Shown: positions 25,216 through 36,772, counted from the first letter of the stretch. The stretch is 64,000 bases of DNA from Dickeya poaceiphila (GCF_007858975.2 NZ_CP042220.2:1240001-1304000); one strand, 5' to 3'. Made by a program: numbers and translations. Notes: generated from the sequence alone by a model not told the origin.

Positions 25216-25512
25216 ATGACAAATGCGATTAACAAATGTAGCGCGGAAGAAACTGCCGCCTGTTGCTGTGTGGATGTGGGAACCGTAATGGATAACACCG
25301 ACTGCACCGCTTCCTACAGCCGTGTGTTTACCAGCCGCAGCGACGCAGAACAAACACAACAGCAATTGACGGAAAAAGCCCGTTCGGTTGAGTCTGAACC
25401 TTGCGTGATTGATGTTCGCCTGTCTGAAGCGGAAGGGGGTTTTAAACTGGATATGGATTTCACGTTCAGTTGTCAGGCGGAAACCCTGATCTTCCAACTG
25501 GGCTTGCGCTAA
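25216..25512 (+). CDS. yfcZ: YfcZ/YiiS family small protein
   Basis: 98 aa, starting MTNAINKCSAEETAACCCVD. This is a conserved enterobacterial protein of unknown function that always lies between fadL and fadI, as here. A cysteine-rich N-terminal part (ACCCVDVG, DNTDC) is followed by a mixed alpha/beta domain. GAGG precedes the ATG at 25216; an earlier frame-open start is not needed. No signal peptide. Family assignment is firm, function unknown. Confidence 0.9.
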   Translation: MTNAINKCSAEETAACCCVDVGTVMDNTDCTASYSRVFTSRSDAEQTQQQLTEKARSVESEPCVIDVRLSEAEGGFKLDMDFTFSCQAETLIFQLGLR

Positions 25513-25767
25513 CTGTCCTTCTATCGTGCTAACCGCACACCCGACCTCGCTTTGCGCCTGATTCGTTGAGCGAGGCCGTGTTCCCCACCACGTTCCATTT
25601 CATTATTCCCTCTGCGTGGATTACCTTTAGTTGCCTTATTTCCGGCGATGGATGCGTGCGGGAAGCGTGGCGAGGCTCGCTGTTTGATATCGGTTTGTTT
25701 GCATAATGTGATCTTCGGGTTAACAATGAGTTCAGGCCCAATCGGTCTCTGAAAAGGGATGGACTTC

Positions 25768-27087
25768 ATGGTTATGCGCGACGTTACGCCGCTGCTCACC
25801 CGGCGCGGTGATCGCATTGCGATTGTCAGTGGATTGAGAACACCGTTTGCCCGGCAGGCAACGGCTTATCATGGGATTCCGGCGCTGGAATTGGGTAAGC
25901 TGGTCGTTAATGAATTGCTGCTTCGTAGCGGCATTGAGCCGGAGCAGGTAGAGCAACTGGTGTTTGGGCAGGTAATTCAGATGCCCGAAGCACCTAATAT
26001 TGCGCGTGAAATCGTGCTGGGCAGCGGCATGAGCGTGCATACTGACGCTTACAGCGTTTCCCGTGCCTGCGCCACCAGTTTTCAGGCGGTCGCTAACGTG
26101 GCGGAAAGCATTCTGGCCGGTACTATCAACATCGGCATTGCTGGCGGCGCCGATTCGGCTTCGGTGCTGCCGATTGGCGTTAGCAAGGCGTTGGCGCGAA
26201 CGCTGGTAGACCTGTCGCGTGCCAGAACGCTCCGCCAGCGGTTGTCGCTGTTCAGCCGTTTGCGTCCACGGGATTTACTGCCGGTGGCGCCCACCGTAGC
26301 GGAGTATTCCACCGGGTTGCGCATGGGGGATACCGCTGAGCAGATGGCGAAAGATTATCGTATCAGTCGTGACGAGCAAGACGCTTTTGCCCATCTCTCC
26401 CATCAGCGTGCTACGCAAGCCTGGGCTGATGGCGTATTGCGTGATGAGGTGATGACCGCCTGGGTGCCACCCTATAAACAAGCCATCCATGAAGACAACA
26501 CGATTCGTCGTGACAGTGCACCGGAACAGTACTCCCGTCTTAAACCTGCCTTTGATCGCCGCTACGGCAGCGTCACCGCTGGCAACAGTTCGCCGTTAAC
26601 CGACGGCGCAGCCGCCGTGTTGCTGATGAGCGAATCTTGCGCCAGCGAACTGAAACTGACGCCGCTTGGTTACCTGCGCAGCTATGCATTTAGCGCCATT
26701 GCGGTACAGCAGGACATGCTGGCAGGACCGGCTTACGCCACTCCGCTGGCGCTTGATAGAGCTGGGATTCAGCTCGATGATCTGACGTTGATTGACATGC
26801 ATGAAGCCTTTGCCGCTCAAACGCTGGCTAATCTGCATCTGTTTGGTAGCGCCGAATTTGCCCGTAATACGCTGGGGCGTAGTGCGCCGCTGGGCGAGGT
26901 GGACAGGACGCGCTTTAATGTCCGTGGCGGTTCGCTTGCTTACGGACATCCGTTTGCCGCAACCGGCGCACGTATGATCACCCAAACATTGCATGAATTG
27001 CGCCGACGGGGCGGGGGATTGGGGCTGGTTACCGCTTGTGCAGCAGGTGGACTGGGGGCAGCCATGGTGCTGGAGGTAACGCAATGA
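25768..27087 (+). CDS. fadI: FadI 3-ketoacyl-CoA thiolase
   Basis: Thiolase subunit of the FadIJ (anaerobic or secondary) beta-oxidation complex, cleaving 3-ketoacyl-CoA with CoA to acetyl-CoA. Active-site Cys in SRACATS, later His in [19 protein letters not shown] and Cys in TACAAGG. Three ATGs are close together: 25759, 25768 and 25774. The last aligns best with E. coli FadI, and 25768 is best spaced from AAGGG. Its stop overlaps the fadJ start (ATGA), so the two are coupled. Confidence 0.95.
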   Translation: MVMRDVTPLLTRRGDRIAIVSGLRTPFARQATAYHGIPALELGKLVVNELLLRSGIEPEQVEQLVFGQVIQMPEAPNIAREIVLGSGMSVHTDAYSVSRACATSFQAVANVAESILAGTINIGIAGGADSASVLPIGVSKALARTLVDLSRARTLRQRLSLFSRLRPRDLLPVAPTVAEYSTGLRMGDTAEQMAKDYRISRDEQDAFAHLSHQRATQAWADGVLRDEVMTAWVPPYKQAIHEDNTIRRDSAPEQYSRLKPAFDRRYGSVTAGNSSPLTDGAAAVLLMSESCASELKLTPLGYLRSYAFSAIAVQQDMLAGPAYATPLALDRAGIQLDDLTLIDMHEAFAAQTLANLHLFGSAEFARNTLGRSAPLGEVDRTRFNVRGGSLAYGHPFAATGARMITQTLHELRRRGGGLGLVTACAAGGLGAAMVLEVTQ

Positions 27088-29276
27088 CCGAACGGATGCT
27101 GATGAGCCAGGTGAGTGAACATGACCTACAAGCCGCTTTCCAACTGACATTACGCCCCGATCATATTGGGATTATCACCGTGGATGTTCCCGGTGAAAAA
27201 GTGAATACCCTGCGAGCGGAATTTGCTGAACAAATGCGTGCGGTGCTGGCACAAGCCGCTCAGCACAGTGGCTTGCAGGGGCTGATTATTCTTTCTGGTA
27301 AACCTGCGTCGTTTATCGCCGGGGCGGATATCGGCATGTTGGATGCCTGTTCCGATGTTGCGACAGCACAGCAGCTGGCTAAAACCGGTCAGGAAACACT
27401 GGAGATGATCGCTCGTCTGCCGTTCCCGGTGGTCGCCGCCATTCATGGCGCTTGTCTGGGCGGCGGGTTGGAGCTGGCACTGGCCTGCGATTATCGCCTC
27501 TGCACGCCGGATGACAGTACCCGCCTTGGGTTGCCGGAAGTTCAGTTAGGATTATTGCCGGGGGCGGGGGGAACCCAACGACTTCCGCGTTTGATAGGCG
27601 TGGATCAGGCGCTGGAATTGATATTGACCGGGCGACAACTGCGGGCTGCTCAGGCGCGGCGGATCGGGCTGGTGGACGATGTCGTGCCGCCGGGCGTATT
27701 GCTGGAGGCATCGCTGGGGTTCATCCGTCGTGGTAAACGGCAAACCACCTCACCCGGCTGGCGGCATCGGTTACTGATGCTGCCGTACGTGCGCCGCTGG
27801 TTGTTTGAACGGGTGCGCCGGCAGACTCGCCTAAAAACGCAGGGCAATTACCCAGCGACGGAGCGCATCATTGAGGTGGTGCGTCGTGGTCTGGAACAGG
27901 GGAGTCAGGCGGGTTATCAGGCTGAAGCCCACGCTTTTGGCCAACTGGTGATGTCGCCGGAGTCCGTGGCGTTGCGGCGACTGTTTTTTACCACCACGGC
28001 GTTGAAAAAAGATCCGGGGGCATCAGCTGCACCCGGTCCATTGCGCCGGGTTGGCGTACTGGGCGGCGGTTTGATGGGAGGTGGTATCGCCGGTGTTACC
28101 GCGCTTAACGGTCAGTTGCCGGTCAGGATTAAAGATATTCATGAGCAAGGCATCACTCAGGCTCTGAACCACAGCTGGCAACGATTAAGCAAGCAGGTTG
28201 CGCGTCGTCGCATGACGCCTGCGGAACAACGCAGACAAATGAGCCTGCTTTCCGGCGGCACCGATTACCGGGGGTTTGAGCATGTTGATGTGGTCGTGGA
28301 GGCGGTATTTGAGGATATGGCACTCAAGCAACAGATGGTGCGGGAAATCGAAGCAATGACGCCGCCGCATACTGTGTTTGCCACCAATACCTCGTCGTTG
28401 CCGATTCATCAGATTGCCGCTGATGCCAGTCGCCCTGGACAGGTGATCGGCCTGCACTATTTCAGCCCGGTGGACAAGATGCCGCTGGTTGAGGTGATTC
28501 CCCATGCTGGGACTAGCGAGCAGACGCTCTCCACCACGGTGGTGCTGGCGAAAAAGCAGGGAAAAACCGTGATTGTGGTGGCGGATAAAGCCGGATTTTA
28601 CGTTAATCGCATTTTGGCACCTTACCTGAATGAGGCTGCTCACTGCCTGCTCGAAGGCGAACCGGTGGAGTCGATTGATAGGGCGTTGGTTCGCTTTGGT
28701 TTCCCGGTCGGTCCGTTTACCTTGCTGGATGAGGTTGGTATTGATGTGGCGATGAAGATTGTACCGGTGCTGGTGGCGGAACTGGGGGAGCGGTTTTGCG
28801 CCCCGCCAGCGCTGGAAGCGATTGCACGAGATAACCGCAAGGGCCGTAAGAATGGCCGTGGTTTTTATCGTTACGAAAAGTCTCGTTATGAGCGGTTATG
28901 CAGCCTGTGGCGGCGTCAGGGCAAGGTATCCGACAGCCGAATTTATCGATTGCTGGATGTCACGCCAAAGGCGCATTTGGAGCCGGCGCTGATTGCACAG
29001 CGTTGCGTCATGATGATGTTGAATGAGGCGGTGCGTTGTCTGGATGAGGGCGTGATTCGCTGTCCGGGCGATGGTGATATGGGGGCGGTGATGGGGATAG
29101 GTTTTCCGCCATTTTTGGGTGGTCCGTTTCACTATATGAATCAATTAGGTGTGGCGACGGTGGTGGACACGCTGCTGTCGTTGCAGAAACAGTATGGCGA
29201 GCGATTTGCGCCAGCAGCAGGACTGCTCCAACGTTACTCCCAACATACTGGCTTCGCCGATGTAACAGAATGCTGA
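27084..29276 (+). CDS. fadJ: FadJ multifunctional fatty acid oxidation protein
   Basis: 730 aa. The N-terminal enoyl-CoA hydratase domain (to about 190) has the oxyanion block [19 protein letters not shown] and [16 protein letters not shown]. The 3-hydroxyacyl-CoA dehydrogenase part begins at [14 protein letters not shown] (NAD binding, about 330) with ATNTSSLPI and [15 protein letters not shown]. It works with FadI in beta-oxidation of fatty acids brought in by FadL. The start ATG overlaps the fadI stop by 4 bp. Size and order equal E. coli fadIJ. Confidence 0.96.
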   Translation: MTERMLMSQVSEHDLQAAFQLTLRPDHIGIITVDVPGEKVNTLRAEFAEQMRAVLAQAAQHSGLQGLIILSGKPASFIAGADIGMLDACSDVATAQQLAKTGQETLEMIARLPFPVVAAIHGACLGGGLELALACDYRLCTPDDSTRLGLPEVQLGLLPGAGGTQRLPRLIGVDQALELILTGRQLRAAQARRIGLVDDVVPPGVLLEASLGFIRRGKRQTTSPGWRHRLLMLPYVRRWLFERVRRQTRLKTQGNYPATERIIEVVRRGLEQGSQAGYQAEAHAFGQLVMSPESVALRRLFFTTTALKKDPGASAAPGPLRRVGVLGGGLMGGGIAGVTALNGQLPVRIKDIHEQGITQALNHSWQRLSKQVARRRMTPAEQRRQMSLLSGGTDYRGFEHVDVVVEAVFEDMALKQQMVREIEAMTPPHTVFATNTSSLPIHQIAADASRPGQVIGLHYFSPVDKMPLVEVIPHAGTSEQTLSTTVVLAKKQGKTVIVVADKAGFYVNRILAPYLNEAAHCLLEGEPVESIDRALVRFGFPVGPFTLLDEVGIDVAMKIVPVLVAELGERFCAPPALEAIARDNRKGRKNGRGFYRYEKSRYERLCSLWRRQGKVSDSRIYRLLDVTPKAHLEPALIAQRCVMMMLNEAVRCLDEGVIRCPGDGDMGAVMGIGFPPFLGGPFHYMNQLGVATVVDTLLSLQKQYGERFAPAAGLLQRYSQHTGFADVTEC

Positions 29277-30164
29277 ATCGAAGAGTAATAAATTTGAATC
29301 TGCTACCATTTTTTATTCTATTTCGATGATGAAATAATAAATTTCACGCCTGTAAGGCAGATTTTTTGAATTAGATAACCTGATTTTGGTTAAAAAATTA
29401 TTTTATTGATTAACGAGAAAGATTAATTGTTGGATGTGGTTTGAGGTGAAAGACGTTAATTAGTAAACATAATGAAAATGGTAGTACCTCACTGAGGTGG
29501 GTACGCCTTAGTTTACTGAAAAATTTTGTTTTTTTGTTTAAGCGTTCCGTTGTTCTTACCGCCCAATATAATGATTCCCTGAATGTTGGGCATAATAACG
29601 CGCTACATTATTTAAACATACTGTAATTGATGTTGACGTTTTTTCTATATTCACTATGAGTGAGACAGCGTATTTTTTCCAGTATTTCCCGCTGTGATAA
29701 GATGAAACAGTGTAAAAGTGTCAGCAAAATAAAACCGGCGTCGGTTTATTCTGTATTGTTGGAATTGGTGATTTTTTTATCCAAATAAAAATTATTTTCC
29801 AGTTTAAAATTCTATTAAATGAAACCAAAAGGATGGCTGGTAGCATATTATGATGACATGAGACTCGTTTCTCCCTGATAAAAACAAGGTTAATTGCCTG
29901 AAAACACGGGAGGTTGACGGCTATAGCCTGAACATATGGTAATAGCAGGCGTGCAGTATGGGGAGTGTTACATGGGGTTGGTTGCGATTCGCTGTTAATT
30001 GGGGTACAAGAGTGCGCTTTGCGCCGGTTAAAACACCATCAGCAGGTTGTGGCTGTTGCGACATCAGGCTGTGAGCTGCTGCAAAACGGCGTTGCGCCGA
30101 TTCAGTTAATCTAAAGCTATCCTCAGGGTTTTATTGCCCTTTTTCATCAATATAGCGGTGTATT
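29277..30164. other. 888-bp gene-free region between fadJ and sixA
   Basis: The first 600 bp are strikingly AT-rich; the last 250 bp are of normal composition. No open frame with a ribosome site or recognisable domain. It must carry the sixA promoter. In E. coli the two genes are much closer. Confidence 0.5.
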
Positions 30165-30674
30165 ATGCAAGTTTTGATTATGCGTCATGGTGATGCCGTA
30201 CCTGACGCCGCCAGTGATGCGCTCCGACCATTAAGCCGCCGGGGCGATGAAGAGTCTCGTCAGATGGCCGCCTGGCTTAACGATCAGGCGATTGGTATTG
30301 ACAGGGTACTGGTGAGTCCTTATGTGCGGGCTCAACAGACGCTGCAGGTTGTGGCAGAGGTGTTGCCATTGCCAGAAAACGAGTGTCTGCCGGAGCTGAC
30401 GCCGGGAGGCAGTGCCGAGTTGGTGTGTGATTATCTGTTGGCTCTGGCGAAAGAAGGCGCCAGTGCGGTACTGGTGATTTCCCACCTGCCGCTGGTGGGG
30501 TATCTGGTCGCCGGGTTGTGCCCGTCTGAGAATGCTCCCATGTTTGCCACGTCGGCGATTGCCTATGTCGAACTTGATGACGTTGTCGGCAAAGGCGTGT
30601 ACCACTGGCAAGTCGCCCCATCTCAGTTAGGTTCCAAAGCTAAACACGGATCGTCGGATAGCCGTTACCGTTAG
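30165..30674 (+). CDS. sixA: SixA phosphohistidine phosphatase
   Basis: 169 aa, histidine phosphatase superfamily. The catalytic RHG is at residues 7-9 (IMRHGDA), with RPLSRRG, SPYVRAQQT and the second His in VISHLPLVG. SixA dephosphorylates phosphohistidine on the nitrogen-PTS protein NPr and was first reported to act on the ArcB HPt domain. The C-terminal eight residues extend slightly beyond the E. coli protein. It is followed by convergent smrB. Confidence 0.93.
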   Translation: MQVLIMRHGDAVPDAASDALRPLSRRGDEESRQMAAWLNDQAIGIDRVLVSPYVRAQQTLQVVAEVLPLPENECLPELTPGGSAELVCDYLLALAKEGASAVLVISHLPLVGYLVAGLCPSENAPMFATSAIAYVELDDVVGKGVYHWQVAPSQLGSKAKHGSSDSRYR

Positions 30675-30746
30675 CCGCTGATTTGAATTTTATCACGTTC
30701 TGGGCTGCCCCCGATGTGCTGTGGTGTTATGGGGGGCCAGGAACGG

Positions 30747-31286
30747 TTATTCTTCGTCAGCGTTTTCTTGTGCCACCAGTATCAGCAAGGCTGCATCGCC
30801 GCCGAATTCTTTCGGTGCCTGATGAAACGCCAGCACGTCCGGATGTTGCGCCAGCCATAACGGCGTTTGTTGTTTGAGAATGTGTTTGCCGTGCCCATGC
30901 ATTACGCAGGCACAGTAAACATGTTCACGCAGGCAGGCAGCCAACAGCGCTCCCAATTCTTGCTTGGCTTCCTGTTGCGTCAGCCCGTGCAGGTCCAGAA
31001 ACAGCTCCGGCGAATAGTCACCCCGACGCAATTTCTTCAATTCATAATGGCTGGCGCCGGGCCGGACGTAACGTGTCGGTCCCTCCTCCAGTTGCGGCTG
31101 AAACTCGTCAGAAAAGTAGAAACTCGCATCCACCTGCTCCTGAATCATCCGCCGCGGCGGCAGTACGCTGGGTTTGTTACGGACAGGACGATGAACATAG
31201 GTATCCTGACGTAACCGGGTGGTGCCCGCCACCGACGTGCGGAAAAGTGCCTGCTCCTCGTCATCAAGCATGAATTTTTTTTTCAT
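30747..31286 (-). CDS. smrB: SmrB ribosome rescue endonuclease
   Basis: 179 aa from ATG 31286 ([16 protein letters not shown]). The N-terminal part carries YVHRPVRNK and [16 protein letters not shown]. The C-terminal Smr domain has [16 protein letters not shown] and the HGHGK motif ([12 protein letters not shown]). SmrB cleaves mRNA between collided ribosomes. An upstream in-frame start at 31397 would add 37 unrelated residues and run into a repeat region, so I rejected it. Four tandem 19-20 bp repeats lie about 85 bp upstream. Confidence 0.94.
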   Translation of the reverse strand: MKKKFMLDDEEQALFRTSVAGTTRLRQDTYVHRPVRNKPSVLPPRRMIQEQVDASFYFSDEFQPQLEEGPTRYVRPGASHYELKKLRRGDYSPELFLDLHGLTQQEAKQELGALLAACLREHVYCACVMHGHGKHILKQQTPLWLAQHPDVLAFHQAPKEFGGDAALLILVAQENADEE

Positions 31287-31369
31287 TAGTTCGTCACTCT
31301 GTCTCGTCGCCGTTTTGATAAGAATAATGAATACGGTATCGATGTAGTCTACCTGTTCCGTAGTGGTGG

Positions 31370-31446
31370 CTAAACAAAACCTTGATCGATTAAACAAAAT
31401 CTTACCAGTTAAACAAAACCTTACCGGCTAAACAAACTTTCTCGTC
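31370..31446. repeat. tandem 19-20 bp repeats between smrB and prmB
   Basis: Four contiguous units begin at 31370, 31390, 31409 and 31428, all built on YTAAACAAAAYCTTACCRG; units 2 and 3 differ at two positions, the outer ones are more diverged. They lie in the shared upstream region of divergent smrB and prmB. Confidence 0.8.
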
Positions 31447-31608
31447 ATCCCGAACGTCATCATCATCCTGAATGTCCCCCCAGCCTGCGCTGCCCGGCGG
31501 TGATATCTGCTGATTTGTCATCGTCTTCATGGCAAACTATTACGATCACAGCAATATGTCATCACAGAAACATGCGATCACATAGACAGTAGTCTGCGGA
31601 GGACAAAC

Positions 31609-32541
31609 TTGGACAAAATTTTCGTCGATGAGGCGGTCAACGATCTGCATACCATTCAGGATATGCTGCGCTGGGCAGTAAGCCGGTTTAACGCCGCTGA
31701 CGTCTACTACGGCCACGGTACCGATAATCCGTGGGATGAAGCGTTGCAGTTGGTGCTGCCCACGCTGTTTCTGCCTATCGATATTCCGGAAGATATGTAC
31801 CTTGCCCGGCTGACCTCCAGCGAGCGTCACCGTATCGTTGAGCGGGTGATCCGCCGTGTCAATGAACGTATTCCGGTGGCTTATCTGACGAATAAAGCCT
31901 GGTTCTGCGGACTGGAGTTTTATGTCGACGAGCGGGTACTGGTACCCCGTTCGCCGGTTGGCGAACTGATCAACAATCGTTTTGCATCGCTGTTGGCCAA
32001 CGCGCCGCGTCACATTCTTGATTTGTGTACCGGTAGCGGTTGTATCGCCATCGCCTGCGCGCAGGCTTTCCCCGAAGCGGAAGTGGATGCAGTGGATATT
32101 TCTGCCGAGGCGCTGGCGGTGACCGAGCAGAATATCCAGCAGCACGGCATGGAATACAACGTTACCCCGATCCGTTCCGATCTGTTCCGTGACTTGCCGG
32201 CGATTCAGTATGATCTGATTGTCACTAATCCGCCCTACGTGGATGCAGAAGACATGGCCGACTTGCCGCAGGAATACCGCTTCGAGCCGGAGTTGGGGCT
32301 GGCGGCGGGCAGCGACGGCCTGAAGCTGGTTCGCCGGATTTTGGCGTGCGCGCCGGATTACCTTACCGAAGAGGGGGTATTGATTTGCGAAGTCGGCAAC
32401 AGCATGGTGCACCTGATGGAACAGTATCCGGACATTCCGTTCACCTGGCTGGAATTCGACAATGGCGGCGATGGCGTCTTCATGCTAACGCGTGCTCAAT
32501 TGCTTGATTGTCAGGAACATTTCCGTCTTTATCGGGATTAA
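31609..32541 (+). CDS. prmB: PrmB ribosomal protein L3 N5-glutamine methyltransferase
   Basis: 310 aa, class I SAM methyltransferase. SAM-binding [15 protein letters not shown] is near 140 and the catalytic NPPY is in [13 protein letters not shown]. It methylates a Gln of ribosomal protein L3 and is related to PrmC. The start is TTG at 31609 with GGAGGA 6 nt upstream, and the N-terminus [13 protein letters not shown] aligns with E. coli PrmB. aroC follows after 71 bp and may be co-transcribed. Confidence 0.95.
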   Translation: MDKIFVDEAVNDLHTIQDMLRWAVSRFNAADVYYGHGTDNPWDEALQLVLPTLFLPIDIPEDMYLARLTSSERHRIVERVIRRVNERIPVAYLTNKAWFCGLEFYVDERVLVPRSPVGELINNRFASLLANAPRHILDLCTGSGCIAIACAQAFPEAEVDAVDISAEALAVTEQNIQQHGMEYNVTPIRSDLFRDLPAIQYDLIVTNPPYVDAEDMADLPQEYRFEPELGLAAGSDGLKLVRRILACAPDYLTEEGVLICEVGNSMVHLMEQYPDIPFTWLEFDNGGDGVFMLTRAQLLDCQEHFRLYRD

Positions 32542-32612
32542 TCCCTTCGCAGGGCGGTGGGCGGCAGGTGTCCGTCTGGCGTCCTGATGTTTTTCAATGC
32601 TAAGGAGCCGTG

Positions 32613-33698
32613 ATGGCAGGAAACAGTATTGGTCAGTTTTTCCGTGTCACCACTTTTGGTGAGTCCCACGGTATTGCGCTGGGATGTGTGGTAGATGGCG
32701 TACCGCCGGGTATTCCGCTGACTGAGGCCGATTTGCAGCGCGACCTGGACCGCCGTCGTCCGGGTACGTCCCGTTATACCACCCAGCGTCGTGAGCCGGA
32801 TCAGGTACGTATTCTGTCCGGGGTGTTTGAGGGAGTCACGACTGGTGCCAGTATTGGCTTGCTGATTGAAAATACCGATCAGCGGTCGCAGGACTATAGC
32901 GCTATCAAGGATCTCTTCCGCCCCGGTCATGCCGACTATACCTATGAGCAGAAATACGGTATCCGCGATTACCGTGGCGGTGGTCGATCTTCCGCCCGTG
33001 AAACCGCAATGCGCGTAGCGGCTGGCGCTATCGCCAAGAAATATCTGCAACAGCAGTATGGTGTGATGATCCGCGGCTATCTGGCGCAGATGGGCGATGT
33101 GGCGTGCGAGCTGAAAGATTGGGCGCAGGTGGAGCAAAATCCATTCTTTTGCCCGGACCCGGACAAACTCGACGCACTGGATGAGCTGATGCGCGAGCTG
33201 AAAAAAGAGGGCGATTCTATCGGCGCGAAGGTCACGGTGGTAGCGGAGTCCGTCCCGCCGGGGCTGGGTGAGCCGGTGTTTGACCGTCTTGATGCCGATC
33301 TGGCTCACGCGCTGATGAGCATCAATGCCGTGAAAGGCGTGGAGATTGGCGACGGCTTTGCGGTGGTGAACCGTCGCGGCAGCGAAAACCGTGATGAAAT
33401 TACCCCGGAAGGCTTTCAGAGCAACCATGCCGGCGGCATTCTCGGTGGCATCAGCAGCGGTCAGACCATCACTGCCCATCTGGCGCTGAAACCCACTTCC
33501 AGCATTACCGTACCGGGCCGCACCATTACCCGTGACGGCGAGGCCACGGAAATGATCACTCGTGGTCGCCACGACCCGTGTGTGGGTATCCGTGCGGTGC
33601 CGATTGCCGAAGCGATGATGGCGATTGTTCTGATGGACCATCTGCTGCGTCAGCGTGCGCAGTGCGGGGATGTCGTGTGTCAGGTTCCTCGCTGGTAA
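32613..33698 (+). CDS. aroC: AroC chorismate synthase
   Basis: 361 aa, makes chorismate from EPSP using reduced FMN; last step of the shikimate pathway. The signatures [28 protein letters not shown] plus [18 protein letters not shown], and [14 protein letters not shown] are intact. The ATG at 32613 follows AAGGAG; a GTG codon just before it is not needed. Chorismate also feeds 2,3-dihydroxybenzoate, a link to the siderophore at the left end. Confidence 0.97.
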   Translation: MAGNSIGQFFRVTTFGESHGIALGCVVDGVPPGIPLTEADLQRDLDRRRPGTSRYTTQRREPDQVRILSGVFEGVTTGASIGLLIENTDQRSQDYSAIKDLFRPGHADYTYEQKYGIRDYRGGGRSSARETAMRVAAGAIAKKYLQQQYGVMIRGYLAQMGDVACELKDWAQVEQNPFFCPDPDKLDALDELMRELKKEGDSIGAKVTVVAESVPPGLGEPVFDRLDADLAHALMSINAVKGVEIGDGFAVVNRRGSENRDEITPEGFQSNHAGGILGGISSGQTITAHLALKPTSSITVPGRTITRDGEATEMITRGRHDPCVGIRAVPIAEAMMAIVLMDHLLRQRAQCGDVVCQVPRW

Positions 33699-33778
33699 GC
33701 CGGCAAGACGACATGCGGCAATACACCAGTACGAATGTAATCACCTAACGACAACAAGGCATTAATTACAACAACGCC

Positions 33779-34609
33779 ATGAAAATAAACAGGATTGGGA
33801 TAGCTGCGCTGCTGTTTTGCAGCACTGCGCTGGCGAAGACACCGTGGCAGGCGATCACTCACCCGGTAGCGGGGCAGCCTCAGGCTATTGGTTCGTTTGC
33901 CAATGGCTGCATCGTCGGCGCACAGCCGCTGCCGTTGCAGTCGCCTGATTATCAGGTGATGCGTATTGATCAACGACGTTACTTCGGTCATCCGGACTTG
34001 CTGGCGTTCATCAACCGCCTCAGTACCAATGTGCACCGCACTACCGGCGGCATCGTGCTGATCGGTGATATGGGGATGCCGGCCGGCGGGCGGTTCAATG
34101 GCGGCCATGCCAGCCATCAGTCCGGGCTGGATGTGGATATTTGGCTGCAACTGCCGCGTCAGCGCTGGAGCCAACAGCAGTTACTGCAGCCGCAGCCGCT
34201 GGATCTGGTGCTGGCGGACGGTAAAAACGTTAACCCCCGCGTATGGTCGCCGGACGTCGTCAAACTGGTGAAAACGGCAGCGCAGGATAATGACGTCACA
34301 CGTATCTTTGTTAACCCAGCCATCAAAAAACAGCTATGTCTGGAAGCCGGTAGTGATCGCAACTGGCTGCACAAGGTAAGGCCATGGTTTGCGCATCGTG
34401 CTCACATGCATGTGCGGCTGCGTTGTCCGCCAGAAAGCCTGGAGTGTCAGGATCAGGATGCGCCACCGGCGGGAGACGGCTGCGGCGCTGAGTTGAACAG
34501 CTGGTTCCAGCCACGTAAACCGGGTGTTGAACCTCCGGTCAAAAAGGCACCGCCACCGCTGCCGCCTTCCTGTCAGGCGTTGCTTGATAGTCATCTGATT
34601 GCGGAGTAA
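33779..34609 (+). CDS. mepA: MepA murein endopeptidase
   Basis: 276 aa with a signal peptide (cleavage after STALA), so periplasmic. A LAS-type metallopeptidase: zinc ligands in [13 protein letters not shown] and the C-terminal [10 protein letters not shown]. It cleaves D-Ala-meso-DAP cross-links in peptidoglycan. The C-terminal tail contains PPP-rich sequence ([10 protein letters not shown]). The gene is separated from yfcA by only 3 bp, as in E. coli. Confidence 0.95.
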   Translation: MKINRIGIAALLFCSTALAKTPWQAITHPVAGQPQAIGSFANGCIVGAQPLPLQSPDYQVMRIDQRRYFGHPDLLAFINRLSTNVHRTTGGIVLIGDMGMPAGGRFNGGHASHQSGLDVDIWLQLPRQRWSQQQLLQPQPLDLVLADGKNVNPRVWSPDVVKLVKTAAQDNDVTRIFVNPAIKKQLCLEAGSDRNWLHKVRPWFAHRAHMHVRLRCPPESLECQDQDAPPAGDGCGAELNSWFQPRKPGVEPPVKKAPPPLPPSCQALLDSHLIAE

Positions 34610-34612
34610 TGC

Positions 34613-35413
34613 ATGGAGTGGTTCATGGTGGGGCCAGACATTCTGGCGTGGTTGTTTCTGGCTAGCGTGATCGCCGGTTTTGTGGATTCAATTGCCGGCG
34701 GCGGCGGGTTATTGTCTATCCCAGTGCTGCTGGCGGCGGGGTTATCGCCTGCGCAGGTGCTGGCGACCAACAAGTTGCAGGCCGTGGGCGGTTCCTTTTC
34801 CGCCAGCCTGTATTTCATCCGTCGCAAAGCGGTGGATATGAAAATACTCCGGCTGACTGTGCCGTTGACCTTCCTGGGCGCGGTATTCGGCGCCTGGTTG
34901 ATTCAACAGATTCATGCTGATTTCCTGCGAAAATTGCTGCCGGTGCTGGTGATCGGCATTGGTCTCTATTTTTTGCTGATGCCGAAAGTAGGAGATGATG
35001 ATCGCCATGCTCGTCTGTCGCTGTTGCCGTTTTCTCTGTTGGGCGGTGCCTGCGTCGGGTTTTACGACGGTTTTTTCGGGCCGGGCGCGGGGTCGTTTTA
35101 TGCGTTGGCGTATGTCACCTTGCTGGGGTTCAACCTGTCGAAAGCCACCGCACACGCCAAAGTGCTTAATTTTACTTCCAACTTCGGCAGCCTGCTGTTT
35201 TTCATGCTGGGCGGCCAGGTGGTATGGGGTATTGGTCTGGTGATGCTAGCTGGGCAAATTATCGGCGCCCGGCTGGGAGCCAGAATGGTGCTCACCAAAG
35301 GGCAGAAACTGATTCGCCCGATGCTGGTGATCATGTCTGCTTTGATGAGTATTAAATTGATTCATGACAACCACGGCAGCGAAATTGCGCGTTGGTTGGG
35401 ACAGCTATTCTAA
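34613..35413 (+). CDS. yfcA: YfcA TSUP-family (TauE/SafE) membrane transporter
   Basis: 266 aa, about eight hydrophobic spans. Family repeats are visible as GFVDSIAGGGGLLSIPVLLAAG near 22-44 and GFYDGFFGPGAGSF near 143-157. TSUP proteins move sulfur-containing or organic anions; the substrate of YfcA is not established. Its stop overlaps the epmC start (TAATG). Confidence 0.92.
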   Translation: MEWFMVGPDILAWLFLASVIAGFVDSIAGGGGLLSIPVLLAAGLSPAQVLATNKLQAVGGSFSASLYFIRRKAVDMKILRLTVPLTFLGAVFGAWLIQQIHADFLRKLLPVLVIGIGLYFLLMPKVGDDDRHARLSLLPFSLLGGACVGFYDGFFGPGAGSFYALAYVTLLGFNLSKATAHAKVLNFTSNFGSLLFFMLGGQVVWGIGLVMLAGQIIGARLGARMVLTKGQKLIRPMLVIMSALMSIKLIHDNHGSEIARWLGQLF

Positions 35414-35976
35414 TGACGATGTTGACTGAAACTGCAAGCACTCACCACTACGACCAGTTGATCACTATTTTCAACCAGTGTTTTAGTGAGGAATACAACA
35501 CCCGCCTGGTGAAAGGCGACGATGAGCCTATCTATCTGCCTGCTGATAAGCAGGCGCCGTATCACCGGATTGTGTTTGCACACGGGTTTTATGCCAGCGC
35601 CATGCACGAGATTTCTCACTGGTGTATTGCCGGTGAAGAACGGCGCAAATTAGTGGATTTTGGCTACTGGTATTGCCCGGACGGGCGTGATGCCGCGACC
35701 CAAAGCCAGTTCGAGGTGGTGGAAATTAAACCGCAGGCGCTGGAGTGGATGTTTTGCGTGGCTGCCGGCTTCCCATTTAATGTCAGTTGCGACAACCTCA
35801 ATGGCGATGTTGACCCAGACCGCATCGCCTTTCAGCGCCGGGTACACGCGCAGGTGATGATTTATCTGCAACAAGGGGTATCCAGCCGGCCTGCGCGTTT
35901 TATTCAGGAGTTACAGGCGTTTTACCACACTGCGCCGCAAACTGCGGCGAGCTTTCCTTATCCGGCTGATCTGTGA
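35413..35976 (+). CDS. epmC: EpmC elongation factor P hydroxylase
   Basis: 187 aa (also known as YfcM). It hydroxylates the beta-lysylated Lys of EF-P. The metal-binding core AHGFYASAMHEISHWCIAGEERR, FGYWYCPDGRDA and AAGFPFNVSCDNL are all conserved. I placed the start at ATG 35413 because of the TAATG overlap with yfcA; an ATG two codons later is possible, and the family homology begins at THHYDQLI. Confidence 0.94.
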   Translation: MTMLTETASTHHYDQLITIFNQCFSEEYNTRLVKGDDEPIYLPADKQAPYHRIVFAHGFYASAMHEISHWCIAGEERRKLVDFGYWYCPDGRDAATQSQFEVVEIKPQALEWMFCVAAGFPFNVSCDNLNGDVDPDRIAFQRRVHAQVMIYLQQGVSSRPARFIQELQAFYHTAPQTAASFPYPADL

Positions 35977-36011
35977 TGATCGACGGGCAACACGATAACT
36001 AAGGACCATCA

Positions 36012-36287
36012 ATGATCGCAGAATTTGAGGCGCGCATCCTGACGCTAATTGACAACATGGTGGAGCACGCCAGCGATGATGAATTGTTTGCCAGCGGTTA
36101 CCTGCGCGGCCACCTGACGTTGGCGGTGGCGCAAGCCGAAGCGCATGGCGAGCAGACGGCGCAGGCGCTGTATACACGAGTAAAAGACAGCCTGAATCAG
36201 GCGATTAACAATGGCGAACTGTCGCCGCCGGATCAGGCGCTGGTGGCCCAGGTTTGGGACACGCTCTACCAGCAGGCGCAATCGTAG
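36012..36287 (+). CDS. yfcL: YfcL family protein
   Basis: 91 aa, starts [21 protein letters not shown] small, predicted all-helical cytoplasmic protein conserved in enterobacteria next to epmC; function unknown. It lies 35 bp after epmC, probably the last gene of the mepA-yfcA-epmC-yfcL operon. Confidence 0.9.
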   Translation: MIAEFEARILTLIDNMVEHASDDELFASGYLRGHLTLAVAQAEAHGEQTAQALYTRVKDSLNQAINNGELSPPDQALVAQVWDTLYQQAQS

Positions 36288-36772
36288 TAATAATGGTAGT
36301 AACAGGTCCGCGCTCCACAATGGGCAGCAGCTTGTTTTGACCCGTGAGAGCGAGCCGCCCCTGTGGAATAATTCCGTAACCGCACAAGTGCCGGTTACGA
36401 TATCGTTATAAGTACGTTTTCTTCAAATCGGTCAGGTATGGCCAATGATTTGCAATGCGTCAGCCAGTTCCAGTGAGCGCGCTTTCGCCGAGGCCAGCCC
36501 TGGTCAGTAATGCGGGTAGGCGGTGATAATGACAAATCTCGATTTTCTTAAAACCGTCAGACCCGTGGTGCTTCTGAATGGTGTCCCGCCGGTGGTGGGC
36601 ACAATCTAACGGAAACGTTCCACTTCAGACTGTGTTTTAGTCGGTCAGCTAGATTGGATACCGACAATCGCACCAGAGCAGGCTCTGATGCGATGTATTT
36701 CAGGTGGATGGAAACCGGTTGGCTACGATGAAACCAGATTACTCGACATCTGGACGATGAGAAATCGGACGA
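36288..36772. other. intergenic region between yfcL and chemoreceptor gene
   Basis: 485 bp between convergent genes without a supported gene. It contains a 13-pair inverted repeat at 36667-36694 (one G-T pair, 2-nt nominal loop), about 80 bp after the chemoreceptor stop, a possible terminator without T-run. E. coli synteny is interrupted from here to mnmC. Confidence 0.5.

Noticed and set aside
31370..31446. CRISPR array
   Set aside because: The repeats are contiguous 19-20 bp units without spacers, and no cas genes are present in the window.
32538..33641. Long open frame (367 codons) on the minus strand
   Set aside because: Antisense shadow of aroC; the same holds for 31546-32412 against prmB.
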